Part shown: one piece after another, positions 47,035 to 59,400 of the stretch
Numbering within the stretch: position 1 is the first letter of the stretch
Layout of the letters: every line of letters starts with the position of its first letter
Assembly (NCBI GenBank): GCA_963920765.1
Contig: OY987244.1
Coordinates: forward strand, 18,332,358 to 18,396,357
Length of the DNA stretch: 64,000 nucleotides
Source: Ulota crispa
Taxonomy: Eukaryota; Streptophyta; Bryopsida; Orthotrichales; Orthotrichaceae
Direction: 5' to 3'
Notes under the pieces: model-generated
Told to the model about the DNA's origin: nothing
The model's input: only the letters and a program-made list of their open reading frames with translations
The model's database searches: none
Made by a program: the position numbers and the translations under genes

Positions 47035-49190
47035 TAATGTAGAGATATCCATTTTTGCTAGACATATGGATTTGGTTAAAAAAAATCTTCAAACATATAA
47101 AAATCAGAGTGGACATTGAACAAAGGTCAAAAATATGAGTTCCATCTAGCAAAAAAAAGGGTTACATGGATTTATATATTGCCAATTATCATTGTTGTGT
47201 ACTTATTTCCTAATAATGTAATGTTTGACTCAATCACACAAAAATTATGAGTTTTTTTGATCAATTAACGTTAGTTTAGTCAATCAATAAAATTTTAATA
47301 TATGGTTAGAGCCTTAACCCATTTTTTTGTATGCTCCAAACATTCTCAATTTTCAAAAGTAAACTACAGTTGAGTTTCCAAAGAGAAAACGTGTTGCAAT
47401 GATATGTTACATTATTTCTATTTTTTCTATTTCTCAATATCCTTTTTTTTTCAACTAATTTTTTGAGAGTTGGTTTTGAGATTTGTCTTTTTAAAGTTTC
47501 AAATCTCAAGAGAAAGAAAGAAGAAATACAACTTGTACATATACTCAACAATGCCATGTTTAACCAAATACAAACCATGCTTGTGCATAATTACAAACTA
47601 CGTAAAATATAAAAATATCTCCAAATGCATAAACATGTTAAGGTGAAGTACCAAGAAATCTTCCAAAATTTAAACAAAAAACTAGAGAATATGTTAACAT
47701 TCTAAATTCAAACATAACAATTTTGTAATGGGACATTTCATGAATGATTTATTTTGTTGTTCTATGTTATAAACTTTGTAAAATTCAAATTTAGTTTAAC
47801 ATGGTATAATGGTGGAATGCCTAACTTTTGAGTGCAACTAGATAACTACATAATGCAATTGAGTTGAAATGTTGAATGGAAATTGAGTAAAAAACAATGT
47901 AGTTTTGAATCCTAAAAATATCAAGTATTTTTTATAAACTACTTACACTATTTGTAATTCTAATATCAAAAGCAATTTGATTAACTTTACATTGATCCAT
48001 TATAAAGTACCATTTCTAACACATATAAAGGACATGCATCCATACTTATTGTCTTTCTAAAATTCTAGGGAAGTGTGTTGAAGTTCCAAAAGCACAAGAA
48101 TTCTTTATAAAATTTTATTCACAAAGTTGAACAAGTCAAACATTTGTCCATTTAGGATCCTCACCAAAAAACTCTAACTATAATCTATTAAGTAGTGTTA
48201 TTATAAAACTATAACCGCACAATTAAAAAAAATAACATTATCACCATGAAGAATAAAATATGTTAAGAAATGCCCATATATGACAAGGACTATTTGTAGA
48301 TTTTGAATATAACAAAAAGTCAGACCTTACCAAAATAGGACCTAGGAATAGAAAATAAAACACTATCTACATGAGTAAATCCTATTGTTAATAAAACAAT
48401 ATAAACACCATTATTGTTTTGAAAAAGGATAACCTAAATGTATCTTAATTAAAAACACTATTAGTTCTTTTCCTTTTGTACAATCAATGATTGATAATTG
48501 CAAGTACATATGGTAATTGACTTCTTGTAACAACTGATACCTATTTTCTAAGAATACCTTCTAAATTATCATTGTCATAGGCTTAGTAGTTCATAATTAG
48601 AACAAATACATCAAACCCACTCAACATTTCAACCTATGCCAAGTCCCAACAATTACATCAAACTCAGGCAACACCTCAACCTATGCCAAGTCTCCACAGA
48701 TATGTCAAACTCATGCAATACCTCAGCCTCTGCCAATCTTCTCAATTATCTCCATCATAGGTGCAATAGTCCTACCAATATATCTGCTAACTCAAACAAC
48801 ATCTTAACTTACCAATTCCCACTTATTGACTTCCAACTTACTACTTGCTTGTGCAATCCATGTGTACTCATGATATGCTCTCTTAATTTATATTTCATTT
48901 TCAACAATCCTCAGTATCCAAAGAAGAATTTTTTTAAATGTGCAAAACATCAAGAGTCCAAATTATCAACTTTTGATTGGCTCTAGTAAGCTCCAACAAG
49001 CTCTAATGAATTTCTCATAAAAGTGTTTATCAAAAAATTTAAGCTAATCCTAATCTTCTTTTTGCTTTTGATTCACAATGTTTTTCTCCAATTTAAAACC
49101 GAGTTTAAAACAACACAACCAAATCATAGCAGCCAACTACTAGTTTAAGTTTCTTTTTTCTTTTTCTACTTTAGAATCTAGATGAATAAA
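47035..49190 (+). repeat. Diverged direct repeat, block A
   Basis: This non-coding block matches block C (50335-52700) over about 2 kb and block B over about 1 kb. Shared anchors include AAAAGCAATTTGATTAACTT (47969), CATTTAGGATCCTCACC and TAAGTAGTGTTAT. A run of TATGCCAAGTC/CAAACTCA units occurs near 48620-48760. The open frame across 48636-48986 is made of these units and is not a gene. Confidence 0.65.
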
Positions 49191-50330
49191 AATATGGTAT
49201 GGTTCATTTACCTTACTGCATTTCTAATCTTGGGTGTTACTTGTGGTATAGTATTAGACCTTTAAGTGCAATTAGAGAACTTTATAGTGAACTTGAGTTG
49301 AATGGCAATTGTCTAAACCGCACTGTAGTCTAAAATCCTAAGCACATCAAGTGTTTTTGATAAACTACTCACATAATATGTTATTCTAATATCAAAAGCA
49401 ATTTGATTAACTTTACATCCACTATAAAGTGCCTTTTCCTAACACTTGTAAAGGACATGCTATAATACCTCCTAGTATTTGAGGAAAAAGTTTTGAAGTT
49501 CCAAATGTATAAAAACTCCTTATAAAATTTAATTCATAAAGTTGAAAAAGATAGTTGTCCATTGAGGATCCTCGCCAAACCAAAAATCCACAATTGTAGC
49601 TATTAAGTAGTGTTATCACAAAATTGTAACCATACAATTGTATAAGATAATATTATAACTACAAAGAATAAAAGAACATTAAGAAATGCTCATGTATGAC
49701 AATGACTAATAGTTTTTGAAAATAATACAAAAGTAGACCTTACTAAGATAATAACTAGGGATAGGAAATAAAACATAATCCAAAATTATGAGTAAATCCT
49801 ATTTTATGAGCTAAACACTTTGAATACCATTATTATCATGCATGTTGACTTGAAAAACATCCAATTTTTTTATTAATGTCTCTAATAAATGATTGGTAGT
49901 TGAAGCACATATAATAATAATTGGTAAATGGTAATTGACTTCTAGTAACATGGATTCCTATATAGTCTACAAGAGTTTTTCTATTATAACTATTATATAT
50001 ACAATAGTCCCTACCATACTAGTACCAATATATCAAACTCACATCTCACGCAACAGCTCAACCTATGAGAATCTTTTCAATTATCACTATCATAGGCATA
50101 ATAATCTCTACCAATATATCAAACTCATGCAACAATTCAACTTCCCACTTCCCATTTGACTTTGAATTTCATGTATATTTATGATAAGCACTTTTTATTT
50201 ATGTTTCTTTTCCTATATTCCTTATTCTCCCAAGGAGCTAATATTTTTTAAATGTGCAAGACCTCAAAAGTCTAAACTCTCAAGACTTTGCCTGTGGTGT
50301 CTAACATCCAAATCTTGCTCAAAATAACAA
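49191..50330 (+). repeat. Diverged direct repeat, block B (partial)
   Basis: It contains the same anchors in the same order (AAAAGCAATTTGATTAACTT near 49397, GAGGATCCTCGCC, ATTAAGAAATGCTCATGTAT). It starts later in the unit than blocks A and C. Confidence 0.6.
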
Positions 50331-52700
50331 CTATGATATAGAGATATCTTTTTTTGCTAAACATACAAAATTGGTTATTATAAATATTTTCTTCAAACAA
50401 ATAAAAAATCAAAGTGGATGGAGATCAAGAATATGAATTCCACCTATTGAAGAGAGAACAAAAATCCCTTGAGTTTTTTGCTATGAAAATCATTTTATAT
50501 CATTATTTCCTAAAACAATAGTGTTTGACTTAATCACAAAAAAGAATTAGAAGTTTTTTGGTCGAATAACAAAATCTTAAATAGTAAAATTCTAATCTCT
50601 GGCTAAAACCTTAACCCTTTTTTTGTTTGCTTCAAACATTAGAAAAAGTCTATTGCAATTTTACTTTACATTATTTATTGTTTTCCCTTAAGTTTATAAG
50701 CGTTTACTACTTTTTTTGTTTCAATATTTTTCTTTCCTTCAACTAATTTTTTAGAAGTCAATTCTGAGCTTCTTTTATTTTTATTTTTATTATTTTCAAT
50801 TTTCAAGAAACTCTAACACGGTTTAATGAGTTTTTTTTTCTGAAATCAAGAGAACACAAATTTTATACTCAACAATGCCTTATTTCATTAAACATGGACC
50901 ATGTGCATAACTACAAGTTTTGCAAAGCATTCATATCTCCAAATGCATAAACATGTTAATGTAAAATATTAGTAAATCTTTCAATGTTTAAACAATACAC
51001 TAGAGGATATGTTTATGTTCAAACTTCAAACATAACAAGTTTCTAACAAGGCATTTTATGTTGGCATAATTCAGTTATTCTTTGTAAACTTTGAAAAGTC
51101 CATATTTGATTTAACATGGCATAATGATAGACAAATAGAGTACTATAGTTTTAAGTGCCCCTAGAAAACCTTACAATGAATATGGATTGAATGGAAACTA
51201 AGTGAACAACAAACAACAATGTAGTCCCAAATTCTAAATGCACCAAGTATTTTTGATGAACTACTCACATAATCTATATAATATCAAAAGCAATTTGATT
51301 AACTTTGCACAGATTGTAACTTGTAAGGTACCATAATTTCTAAGACATCTAAAAGAAATGCTTCTATACTTATAGCACTTCCTATAATTTTAGGAAAATG
51401 TGTTAAAGTTCTAAAAACACATGAATTGTTTATAAAATTTAATTCACAAAGTTGAACAATTACAAAATAGTTATCCATTTAGGATCCTCACCCAAAATCT
51501 ACAATTGTAACTATTAAGTAGTGTCATCACAAAATTGTAACCATACAATTATAAGAGATAACATTGTAACTATGAAAAATAAACACACTTAAAAAAATGC
51601 CTATGTATGAGTATGACAAGGACAATTTGTAGATTTGAAAAATAACTATGAATAATAAAAGCACATTAACCCTTAAGCACTAGGGGGTCACCGTGGGTAC
51701 AAGAGGCCCTATGTATTCCCAAGGATGAAAATTGTCCCCTTTGGCGCTTAAGTGTTAAGAAACGCCCATGTATGAGTATGACGAGGACAATTTGTAGATT
51801 TTAAAAATAATAAAGAAATTAACCTTACTAAAATAGAATCTAAGAATAGAAAATAAAATGCTATCCAAAATTCCAAATGCACAAATCCTATGTTATATCT
51901 TAAATGCTACTATACACAGTGATCATCATTATTACAAAGAATGGTAACCTGATTGATGTAAGTTAATTTGAAACATTGCCAGTTTTTTTTTATTGCATGA
52001 CCAATGCAAGTACATATGGTAATTGATTATCTATAATAAAATAGTTCTTGCTTTCTACAAGTTGTTTTTCAATGATCCTCATAAGATTTTTTTCAATAAT
52101 CCTCATCATTGTCACAATAATCTCTACCAATATATCAACCTCAATATGACAATCATGAGATACCTCAACCTCAACCTATAAGAATCTTTTCAGTTATCAC
52201 CATTATAGGTACTGTAGTCCCTACCAATATGTCAAACTCACGGGCTACCAATACGTCAAACTCAAGCAATAATTCAATTTATGACAATCTTTTCAATTAT
52301 CACTATCATAGGTAGAGTAATCCCTACCAGTATATCAAATTCAAGCAACAACTTAACTTACCAATTCCCACTTATTGACTTCCAACTTACCATTTGCTTG
52401 TGAATTTCAAATGAATTCATGATAAGCACTCTTTAATTATTTCCCCTTTTCAAAAAACCAACTTTTCCAAAGAAGAATCTTCTTTTAAATGTGCAAGGCA
52501 TCAAAAGTCCAAACTATCCATATCCAATTTTGGCTCTAATAAGCTCCAACAAGCTCTAATAAACGTCTCATAAAAGTGTCTAATTGTCTATCATAAACGT
52601 TTCTCTAATCCCAAACCTCATTTTGCTTTTGATTCATACAATTTTTCTCCAATTTCAAACAACACAACTTGCATCAACAAAATACTAATTTAAATTTATT
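50331..52700 (+). repeat. Diverged direct repeat, block C
   Basis: The anchors recur again (AAAAGCAATTTGATTAACTT near 51286, TTTAGGATCCTCACC). A local duplication of about 110 bp lies at 51575-51800, and a TTAA element is inserted at 51666-51758. The block runs into the 3' flank of bHLH copy 3. Confidence 0.65.
51666..51758. mobile_element. Minimal TTAA-family element (85 bp) with empty sites in blocks A and B
   Basis: TTAA lies at 51666-51669 and 51755-51758. The ends are CCCTTAAGCACTAGGGGG and, inverted, CACTTAAGCGCCAAAGGGG. Blocks A (near 48260) and B (near 49678) read straight through as TTAAGAAATGCYCAT with a single TTAA. This shows both that the unit is an insertion and that TTAA was duplicated. 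Confidence 0.85.
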
Positions 52701-53474
52701 CTTTGAAAATCTACAAATTGTGGCACAAAAACAATAAAAGATTACAAATAGGGGCATAGTTTCAAAGCTCCTTCACAAAAACTTCCTTATTTAAGGTTGA
52801 TTTGGAGAGGCCTCTAAGTTAGTTCACTTGGAAGTTAACTAACATTTAATGTAATGTACCAAAATCAACCAATTACCAATGTCCAAATCAAAATTTTACA
52901 AAAAATCACAAATTATATTTTTGAAACTGTATAGTTTGTGTGCCTCTATTTGTATTATTATTATTATTATTTTGCCTCTATTTGTAAATTCTAGTTTCCT
53001 TTTTCTTTTTTCTACTTTAGTCAATGGAGACATGATATTGTCAATAATTTACCATACCACATTTGCAATAACACGCAATTTGCTAAACAACTGTTAAATC
53101 CACATGACTTCACCATCTTCACATAAACAATACAATATAAGTTTGTACTCTTCTTGGTCAATTAGAAGAGTACTAGCAATGGAAATTTTTGAATGTTTCA
53201 ACCCCAAAAAATTTGCAAGTAGAACATTCATCTCTCTGACAAAATAGATAAACAAAGTTTCAAAACTTGACACACCAAACCAACTATAAAAAAACTAGTG
53301 AGCTCTGCCTAAAACTCTTCAACGTCATCTTGTAGGTTTCTGATCAGTTCATATACTCCAATAAAAAAAAACACCAAGTTCTACTTGTGCCAATTGTTAG
53401 CTCACATTATGAAACACGAGATTGAAGACCTATGTATTCAGGCAACAGTGTCACTAGTGTCACTAGCAATCTCC
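52701..53474. other. 3' flank of bHLH copy 3
   Basis: This is collinear with 24600-25070 after copy 1. Shared anchors are TTTGCAAGTAGAAC, TTCTGATCAGTT and GAGATTGAAGACCTATG. An (ATT)n run is at about 52951-52971. No separate gene was seen. Confidence 0.55.
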
Positions 53475-56469
53475 TCAACTTGAAGAAGCCAAAGCAAAGT
53501 TGTTAACAACAATCTCCAACGACGAGTGGAGATTGTTGAGGTCCACGTGCACATGTGGACAAACCTGGATCCAAGCTCAAACATGCAAGCTGTAGTCAGT
53601 GTCGGAGTCCTCAATTTGTATAAATGTGTTATATGCTCTATATGCTAAATAATGCTATGCCAAGTAGATGATTGTTGCAATTGACCTTGCACTAGTCTAG
53701 ATTGGTGAATGATTGGAATACCTTGAAGTGCAGGGAGTACACTCCCATATTTTTTTGGCTGACAAATGTCATATAGATAATTTGCAAGTGGTAGCCTTTG
53801 AGCATGGATACAAAGCAGTCAAGCAAGCCAACTGATAGGCTTTGTGGAATGGATGTGGTCAAGAAGCAATTGTAGGTGCTGATATGAATTGCCACATTGG
53901 CGCTCACAATCAATGCCTGGTACAAACCGCTGCGAGTCGTCATAAAGCTCAAGGTCGGCACGGCCGCCATTGCCGCCTTTGCCAAGGCGCTAGGCTTATG
54001 CAAAGCACTAGTCATAGCATAGATTGACGACCAAGTATTGCTTGCAGCTACTTGCAGGTGCTTGATGGCTGCCTCGACTACTTCCATCTCTTTGCACAGT
54101 TTGATGTGCTTCACCATCTTCTTCACCAGCCTTGCTTTGTTGTCCAACCATGTCTACATCTCCAACAAGCTAAGTTATCTCAACTGGCATTGGCTGTTGA
54201 GATTGCATGCATGAAGTGCTAGGCTATAGGGTCTCGTTACCTCTAGTGCATCTGAGTGGTGGTGGGATCGGATAATGGTGTCCCTCTGCTTCATCCTTTT
54301 CATGCACTCGGATCAGAAACGATTCCCTTCTAGCTACACTAGTTGGCTGGGCGGGGGGCTGGGTATATCATTATTAACAATCTTTACCAAGGGCACTGCC
54401 ATTACTCCACATGCAATTGGTGCTGACGCTGTCTCATGACGCTTTGAATCGGCTGCAACAGGGCGCTCATGATAATAATTAGTTTATCCATGATGTGGCC
54501 AAGGCAAGATTGTATGGACAAAAATTCTCCTTGGATTGTTGAAGAGCTTTTTGTTAACCCATTAGTATCATCAATCAAAATTGGCTTGTTGGTGCAGATT
54601 GCTAGTTGCGCCAGCACGTCAAAGACAGTGATGCTCCTTGGTGGAGCTACTTCAACAATGCCTTGGTTGATGGCCGGGAAGAGACCAGAGTTTGGATACG
54701 ATGGACGGTCCATAGGGTATGGTTTGCTGATCAAAGAGGAATGAGATGATGCAGTATCCACACCTTGCTGCACGTACCAAGCAAGATCAATTAAGTACTT
54801 GTGCTTGTTCATTCTAGCGGGCCCGCATGGCTGGCCACGGTTGTGAACTTTCAAAAAAAATGGACAATTCTAAAGGGGTGCCATAAGCGACATGGTTGTA
54901 AATTGTGTTGCGAGGATTATAACTCACCGCTTGAATTGGTTCACCAGAACCGTTAAGATGCTGCATGCCCAATTGCTATAGCAGAGACAGAGAATATGAA
55001 TTCTCCATGCTCTGGCTCAGCTCCTTTGGAAGCTATTGATGGAACATGTCTTTTTTTGACCCAGTGAGAGGCTCAAGCTCTGGCAACCAACCAATCTGAA
55101 CGTTTTGACCGAGCGATCCAAAAAGGCCATGCGTCCTAGTTGCCGCAGCATGAGCATGATGAGACAAATCCGAGTGACTAGTAGCACCTAAAATCCAATG
55201 GGTGACTCTAGTCATTAGCAACGCCTCTATCTAAAAACTCCAGCACATGTAGTGGCATGCAAAGTAATTGAACTCATGCATAAGAAAACTCAGCAACATC
55301 CGCAAAACTTACTGGATAGTGCACAAGTGTGCAAATTGAAGTCTTGGAAGCTTGGGGCACTAATGCTCTGCAACAACAGCTTTCAAGGTAGTTGCAAGAA
55401 TGACCTACCAGTTTTGTCTCAAACACCCTTAAAACTAGTAGTATTAGGTAGTACTATGAGATTTTGAAATATATGTTTTTTAAATAAATTAAAATAAGGA
55501 AAATTTGTAAAGCACTTAAAATAGCATACTTGTGAAAATTTAGACCTAGAAAAAATTTATCCTAAAAGTTATGCACAAAAATAGAGGGACAAAAATTATC
55601 AACAAAAAGAAATTTTCCTTTTTTCATTTTAGAAAATAGTAAAATAATTCAATAAAATAAAATAAAAAATGGCCATTTCTCATCTCTCTTATTAACTTGA
55701 ATTGATGCAAGTGCTTTTTGGAGGAAGGTTTTTGTTTTTCACCAATGGAGGGAGAAAAGATGCCCATTTTGAGACAATGTGCAGGGTAATTTTTTTTGAG
55801 TTTAGTAAAACTAGTCAATAAATCTGTGTAATGATGCCTCCTAAACCACTTCCCTAATTTGTGATTTTGAATTTGATTTTTTGGACCCAAAATAGTACTG
55901 AAAACCACCAAAACCACAAAGGTAGACATGCAATTGGAGTACTCTTAAAAATAGTACAATAATTTTAAAAAAAACCAAAAAATAAGAAAATGTCAATAAC
56001 TTTCATGTTCACCTTACTCTAAAATTTCAGGTCAAAATGACTAAAATCGCAAAAGTTAGGACCCAAAAACCACCCGTAGGAGGTGAAGGGGACAGAAAGC
56101 AAGACATGTCATTCTTGCAATCACCTTTCCACGCTTACGGGAAATAGCTTGGAGGCCAGCAGCACCAATGCTAGCACTCTCTTGTGATAGTAATGGATTC
56201 AAATCAATGAAATTTTCATGCATATGCATCGGCTGGTGCTCACCCAATGCTGCCAGCCCATCAGCCTGCAACTCAGCCCCAGAGGGTGGCGCTAGGGATG
56301 ATCCTGCGGGACCATTTGGTGCATGGAGGGGATTGGCCGCACGCTGCAACTTAATGGTGGAAGCTACGGCAGGGACATTGAAAATCAACTCAAGGGCAAA
56401 TTTTGCTTCCTTCTCCATTGATTGACCATGATGAGCACCCAAAATTTTGCTACGGCTAGCAGGTGCCAT
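53475..56469 (-). pseudogene. bHLH transcription factor paralogue, copy 3 (decayed)
   Basis: Exons match copy 2: exon 1 starts at the ATG 56469 (MAPASRSKILGAHHGQ) and is split by an insertion at 55392-56120, resuming at 55391-55303. Exon 2 is 55187-54241, exon 3 54153-53722 and exon 4 53564-53475 (ending NNFALASSS). Exon 3 is fully open and carries helix 2 (KKMVKHIKLCKEMEVVE) and the ACT-like core. Exon 2 loses frame near 54402, and the basic region has in-frame stops (one just before SECMKRM). The SEC and EMEVVE signatures are shared only with copy 1. No native upstream sequence remains, because a CACTA element begins at 56470. Certain as a relic; transcription of the 3' half cannot be excluded. 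Confidence 0.85.
55392..56120. mobile_element. 729-bp insertion splitting exon 1 of bHLH copy 3
   Basis: The ends are TTGCAAGAATGAC and its inverse GTCATTCTTGCAA. Exon 1 homology to copies 1 and 2 stops at the right end (after the GCTATTTCCCGTAAG stretch) and resumes at the left end (TTGCAGAGCATTAGTGCC). The interior is AT-rich and non-coding. No target duplication was recognised, so the superfamily is open. Confidence 0.6.
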
Positions 56470-56486
56470 CACTACAAGGAATTGGG
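56470..56486 (+). repeat. Left terminal sequence of the CACTA element
   Basis: CACTACAAGGAATTGGG; the first eight bases equal those of the MITE at 3628. In copies 1 and 2 the corresponding place has AGTGCTTGCAA, so the host homology breaks exactly here. Confidence 0.75.
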
Positions 56487-57961
56487 CGATCTAATTGAGA
56501 AAAATTGGACTGAATTCAATCAGACTCATTGTCAGTTGGGAGACCTTGATTTGATTGCTCGAGTGACCAAAATTGGTTAATTCAGACTGTCATTGAGGTC
56601 AACAAGCAATGTCACATTTCATCAAACTCCTGGTCTTTCTATCCATTGTAACTTCATACATTACATCTCAGTAGTTACATTTTAATCCTTTACCTATTCA
56701 CTGTTGGCGTTAATTTGTAATTTCTATTTTTGCACCTTCAAGTCTACAGAAAGTTACAACGCATTTTTTGTTACATTAATGCAAATACTCATTTGAGAGT
56801 TCTTTATCTATTTTGGGACTTCATTTTTGTTCCCAACTAATTCAAGACATGGGCAGGTGTCAATTTTACCGGCAATTTGGGAGAATGTTTATTGGGACAC
56901 GTTCACGTCCATACTGATATTTGCTATTACACATGGACTGTCCTAAGCAAGATGCCATTACCAGTAACGGAATGGCAGCATTCACTATTACATTCTACAT
57001 AATTTCATTGTTTCAAACTCTGTCTAAACGTACTCCAAGAACGTGTTATTATCTTACTTGCACACCAATTTACCAAACATGACATAACCACGTTATAAAT
57101 ATGCAGATGTAAAAAAGTAAGTAAGCATTAAATGCAAGACTAGCATCTACATTTGGAGCGCCTGGTGCTCCGTATTTTGAGTCCATGAAGGCATACTGCC
57201 AACAAGATAACCTCAAAAACAACATATTAACAACAACACAACATACTAACAGCAATACAACCTACTAATTTCATGGCAGATGCGTCACAAACACATTCAA
57301 AACCAGCTCTCTCTACTAAATAGCTCCCAACGCCTTCCACCAAATCAATCCAAAGTTGACTTCTTTGACGTTTCATGTGGTGCAGTACTTGTATCATATG
57401 CCATGTTCCTTATATGTCCAACATAGTACACTCACTTTCAGCGTACAATATTGCACTGACTGAGACTCACTTACTTCAAAACGTTATACAAGTGTTGAAG
57501 GTCTACGGAAATTGCAAACTGCACAGTCAAACACTTTAACCCGAGACAGTCATCACAAAATTCACATACTTCTCTCAAATACAACTAGTCCATGGTTTTT
57601 AGCAAAGTCAATCATGTTCTATTCTCCATCAACCATAGTGGTACAGACATCATGATTTTTGATACATGACATTCAATTTCTCTACTTGCATGGGTCTAAA
57701 AAATTAAAAAATTAAAGAAAGCTTGTAACCACAATCATCATTATCACACAAAGTTCCGCTTTAATTACCATACTTGCATAATCACTAACGACGTCCACGG
57801 CGCTCCACTGGCAAATCATCATCCTTCAAGATTACATAAATCCAAGATTAGAAGCAATCAAACCTGAATTCATTTTCATACTCACACCAAATAATAATTG
57901 AATAAATTAATCCTGTACATGCATGATTTCTATAAATTTTTCCTCTTATTCACACATGATG
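56487..57961. other. CACTA subterminal and untranslated region
   Basis: No coding signal. It holds short repeats around CCAAAATTGG near the end, as expected of subterminal binding regions of this superfamily. Confidence 0.45.
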
Positions 57962-58275
57962 TTATAATATATGTGCTAAACCAAGGGCATTGTTCGTGTC
58001 CAATAATACTAGCTGCATGTCATCAATTTCAAGTATAACTTCGCTGCTTGAAATTAGTCTTCCTCCTTCAACTCCTGTGAATTGAATCTCATGGTCGGTC
58101 TTTGAAAGTGTTGTATGTCTAGTCACCCTTCTTTCATGTGGCGGGACCCTAGTGCTTGCGTCTCCCACTTCTGGTATTGATCCAGATGCCGATGTCTCTC
58201 CTTCCTTTGCAACAATCATAGATCTGTGCATTTCTTTGAGAGTTGCATACTTTGCTTCCAAGTGCATCACATACG
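57962..58275 (-). pseudogene. CACTA coding remnant: last exon
   Basis: After TTTATTTCCAG the frame reads AYVMHLEAKYATLKEMHRSM and ends NNALGLAHIL at a stop. The helical LEAKYATLKEMH stretch suits the C-terminal part of plant En/Spm proteins that follows the Transposase_24 core. No independent domain was recognised. Confidence 0.45.
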
Positions 58276-58294
58276 CCTGGAAATAAATGATTGC

Positions 58295-58860
58295 TTATGT
58301 TGAGACAGGCAGTGTTCCTGATTGCATTTCAGCGGACGCTCTTGCATTTGTTCCAGGTAGTTCTGAAATGACGACATCAGTTGATGCACCAATCATGTCA
58401 AGTTTGTCAAGTGCTTCACGACAGCTATCATTGGAGTGTCCTGCTACCGCCGGCACGGACTTGTCATCTGCACCCACATATTCCGCAGCCTCAAGTCCAT
58501 GCATTAATGTATTAGAGCAGTTTTTCTTACAAGAACATCCCCCATATCCTTTATCACAATTCATCTATGCTCAAAATTCTTCAAGGTCAAGCAACCTGTT
58601 GAACCTATCCCTTAATCTCTCATGCACACCAACTTTGCTAGATGGACCAGTTCTTCCAAAGTTTTGCCTGCTTGCATTAGCTCTGCTACAATTTTTGGAC
58701 TTTTGCACTAAAGTTGGGTTAGTGAAATCTCTTGCTAGATTGCGCCAACTACAATCATCAATTTTAGCTAGTCTAGGATGTCTATTTCAAATTTTGTCTT
58801 TCAGCTGTCTTTGTCTCAATGTCAATGCCCTTGCAATCGCCTCTCTTAGATAACTATGTT
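58295..58860 (-). pseudogene. CACTA coding remnant: Transposase_24-like core
   Basis: Minus-strand translation gives LREAIARALTLRQRQLKDK, then WRNLARDFTNPTLVQKSKN, CSRANASRQNFGRTGPSSK and VGVHERLRDRFNRLL. The series W-x2-L, then QKSKN-x2-RAN, then H/GRTG-x2-S, is the pattern of the plant transposase family of Ptta/En/Spm elements (Pfam Transposase_24, as I recall it). Three stops interrupt it, one between DKI and NRHP and two before MNCDKGYGG. A cysteine-bearing segment GGCSCKKNCSN follows. The plus-strand frame over the same stretch is its shadow. Confidence 0.55.
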
Positions 58861-58984
58861 TCAGGGGATGGGTGTACGTCTAGGAGTGCTGTATCCAGCG
58901 CTTGATCTCTTATATGGATTCCTCTAGCTGGAGGTTGATGTACATAATGGCTAGGTCTAGGATTTTACAAAGGAGCTTCACTTC

Positions 58985-59400
58985 TTTTTGCTAATTCCCA
59001 ACCGCAGGCCCAAATAGTAAATTTGTGTACTTGTCCACTTCTAACACATTCCCTATTAAACCCGCCCTAAGACGCGTCACAATCTGTGCTTGTCGGGCTG
59101 CCCGGACGTGTCTACAGACTCTACGTTTGTCGGCTTTGCTCTCCAATGGTACATTATTGGCACTTCTATAGCGTCGGCCATTTATGCGTTCTTCTGTTGC
59201 TTTGTCATCGCCACCGTTGTTGTCGTGATCTAGAAATTCATTCCTTCCACGTGTTTATGTGGTCTCCTTGTTGGAAAAATCCTTCTCCCCCATATCTTCT
59301 TTTGCCTCCGTCTATGACAAGTGAACATTGTAGTCACCATCCGCTTCCTGCGCCGTCACTCAACATTCAAAGTCATCACCAGAAATTTGTAAGGACCAAC
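58985..59400 (-). pseudogene. CACTA coding remnant: acidic/basic exon
   Basis: The frame reads GRNEFLDHDNNGGDDKATEE, then INGRRYRSANNVPLESKADK and RRVCRHVRAARQAQIVTRL, ending FGPAVGN at a stop; one stop breaks its start. The composition looks coding and it lies next to the Transposase_24-like piece in the right order. Confidence 0.45.

Noticed and set aside
48636-48986. 116-codon plus-strand frame
   Set aside because: It is built from repeated CAAACTCA/TATGCCAAG units in block A and has low complexity.
58287-58853. 188-codon plus-strand frame
   Set aside because: It is antisense to the Transposase_24-like remnant, which has recognisable motifs.
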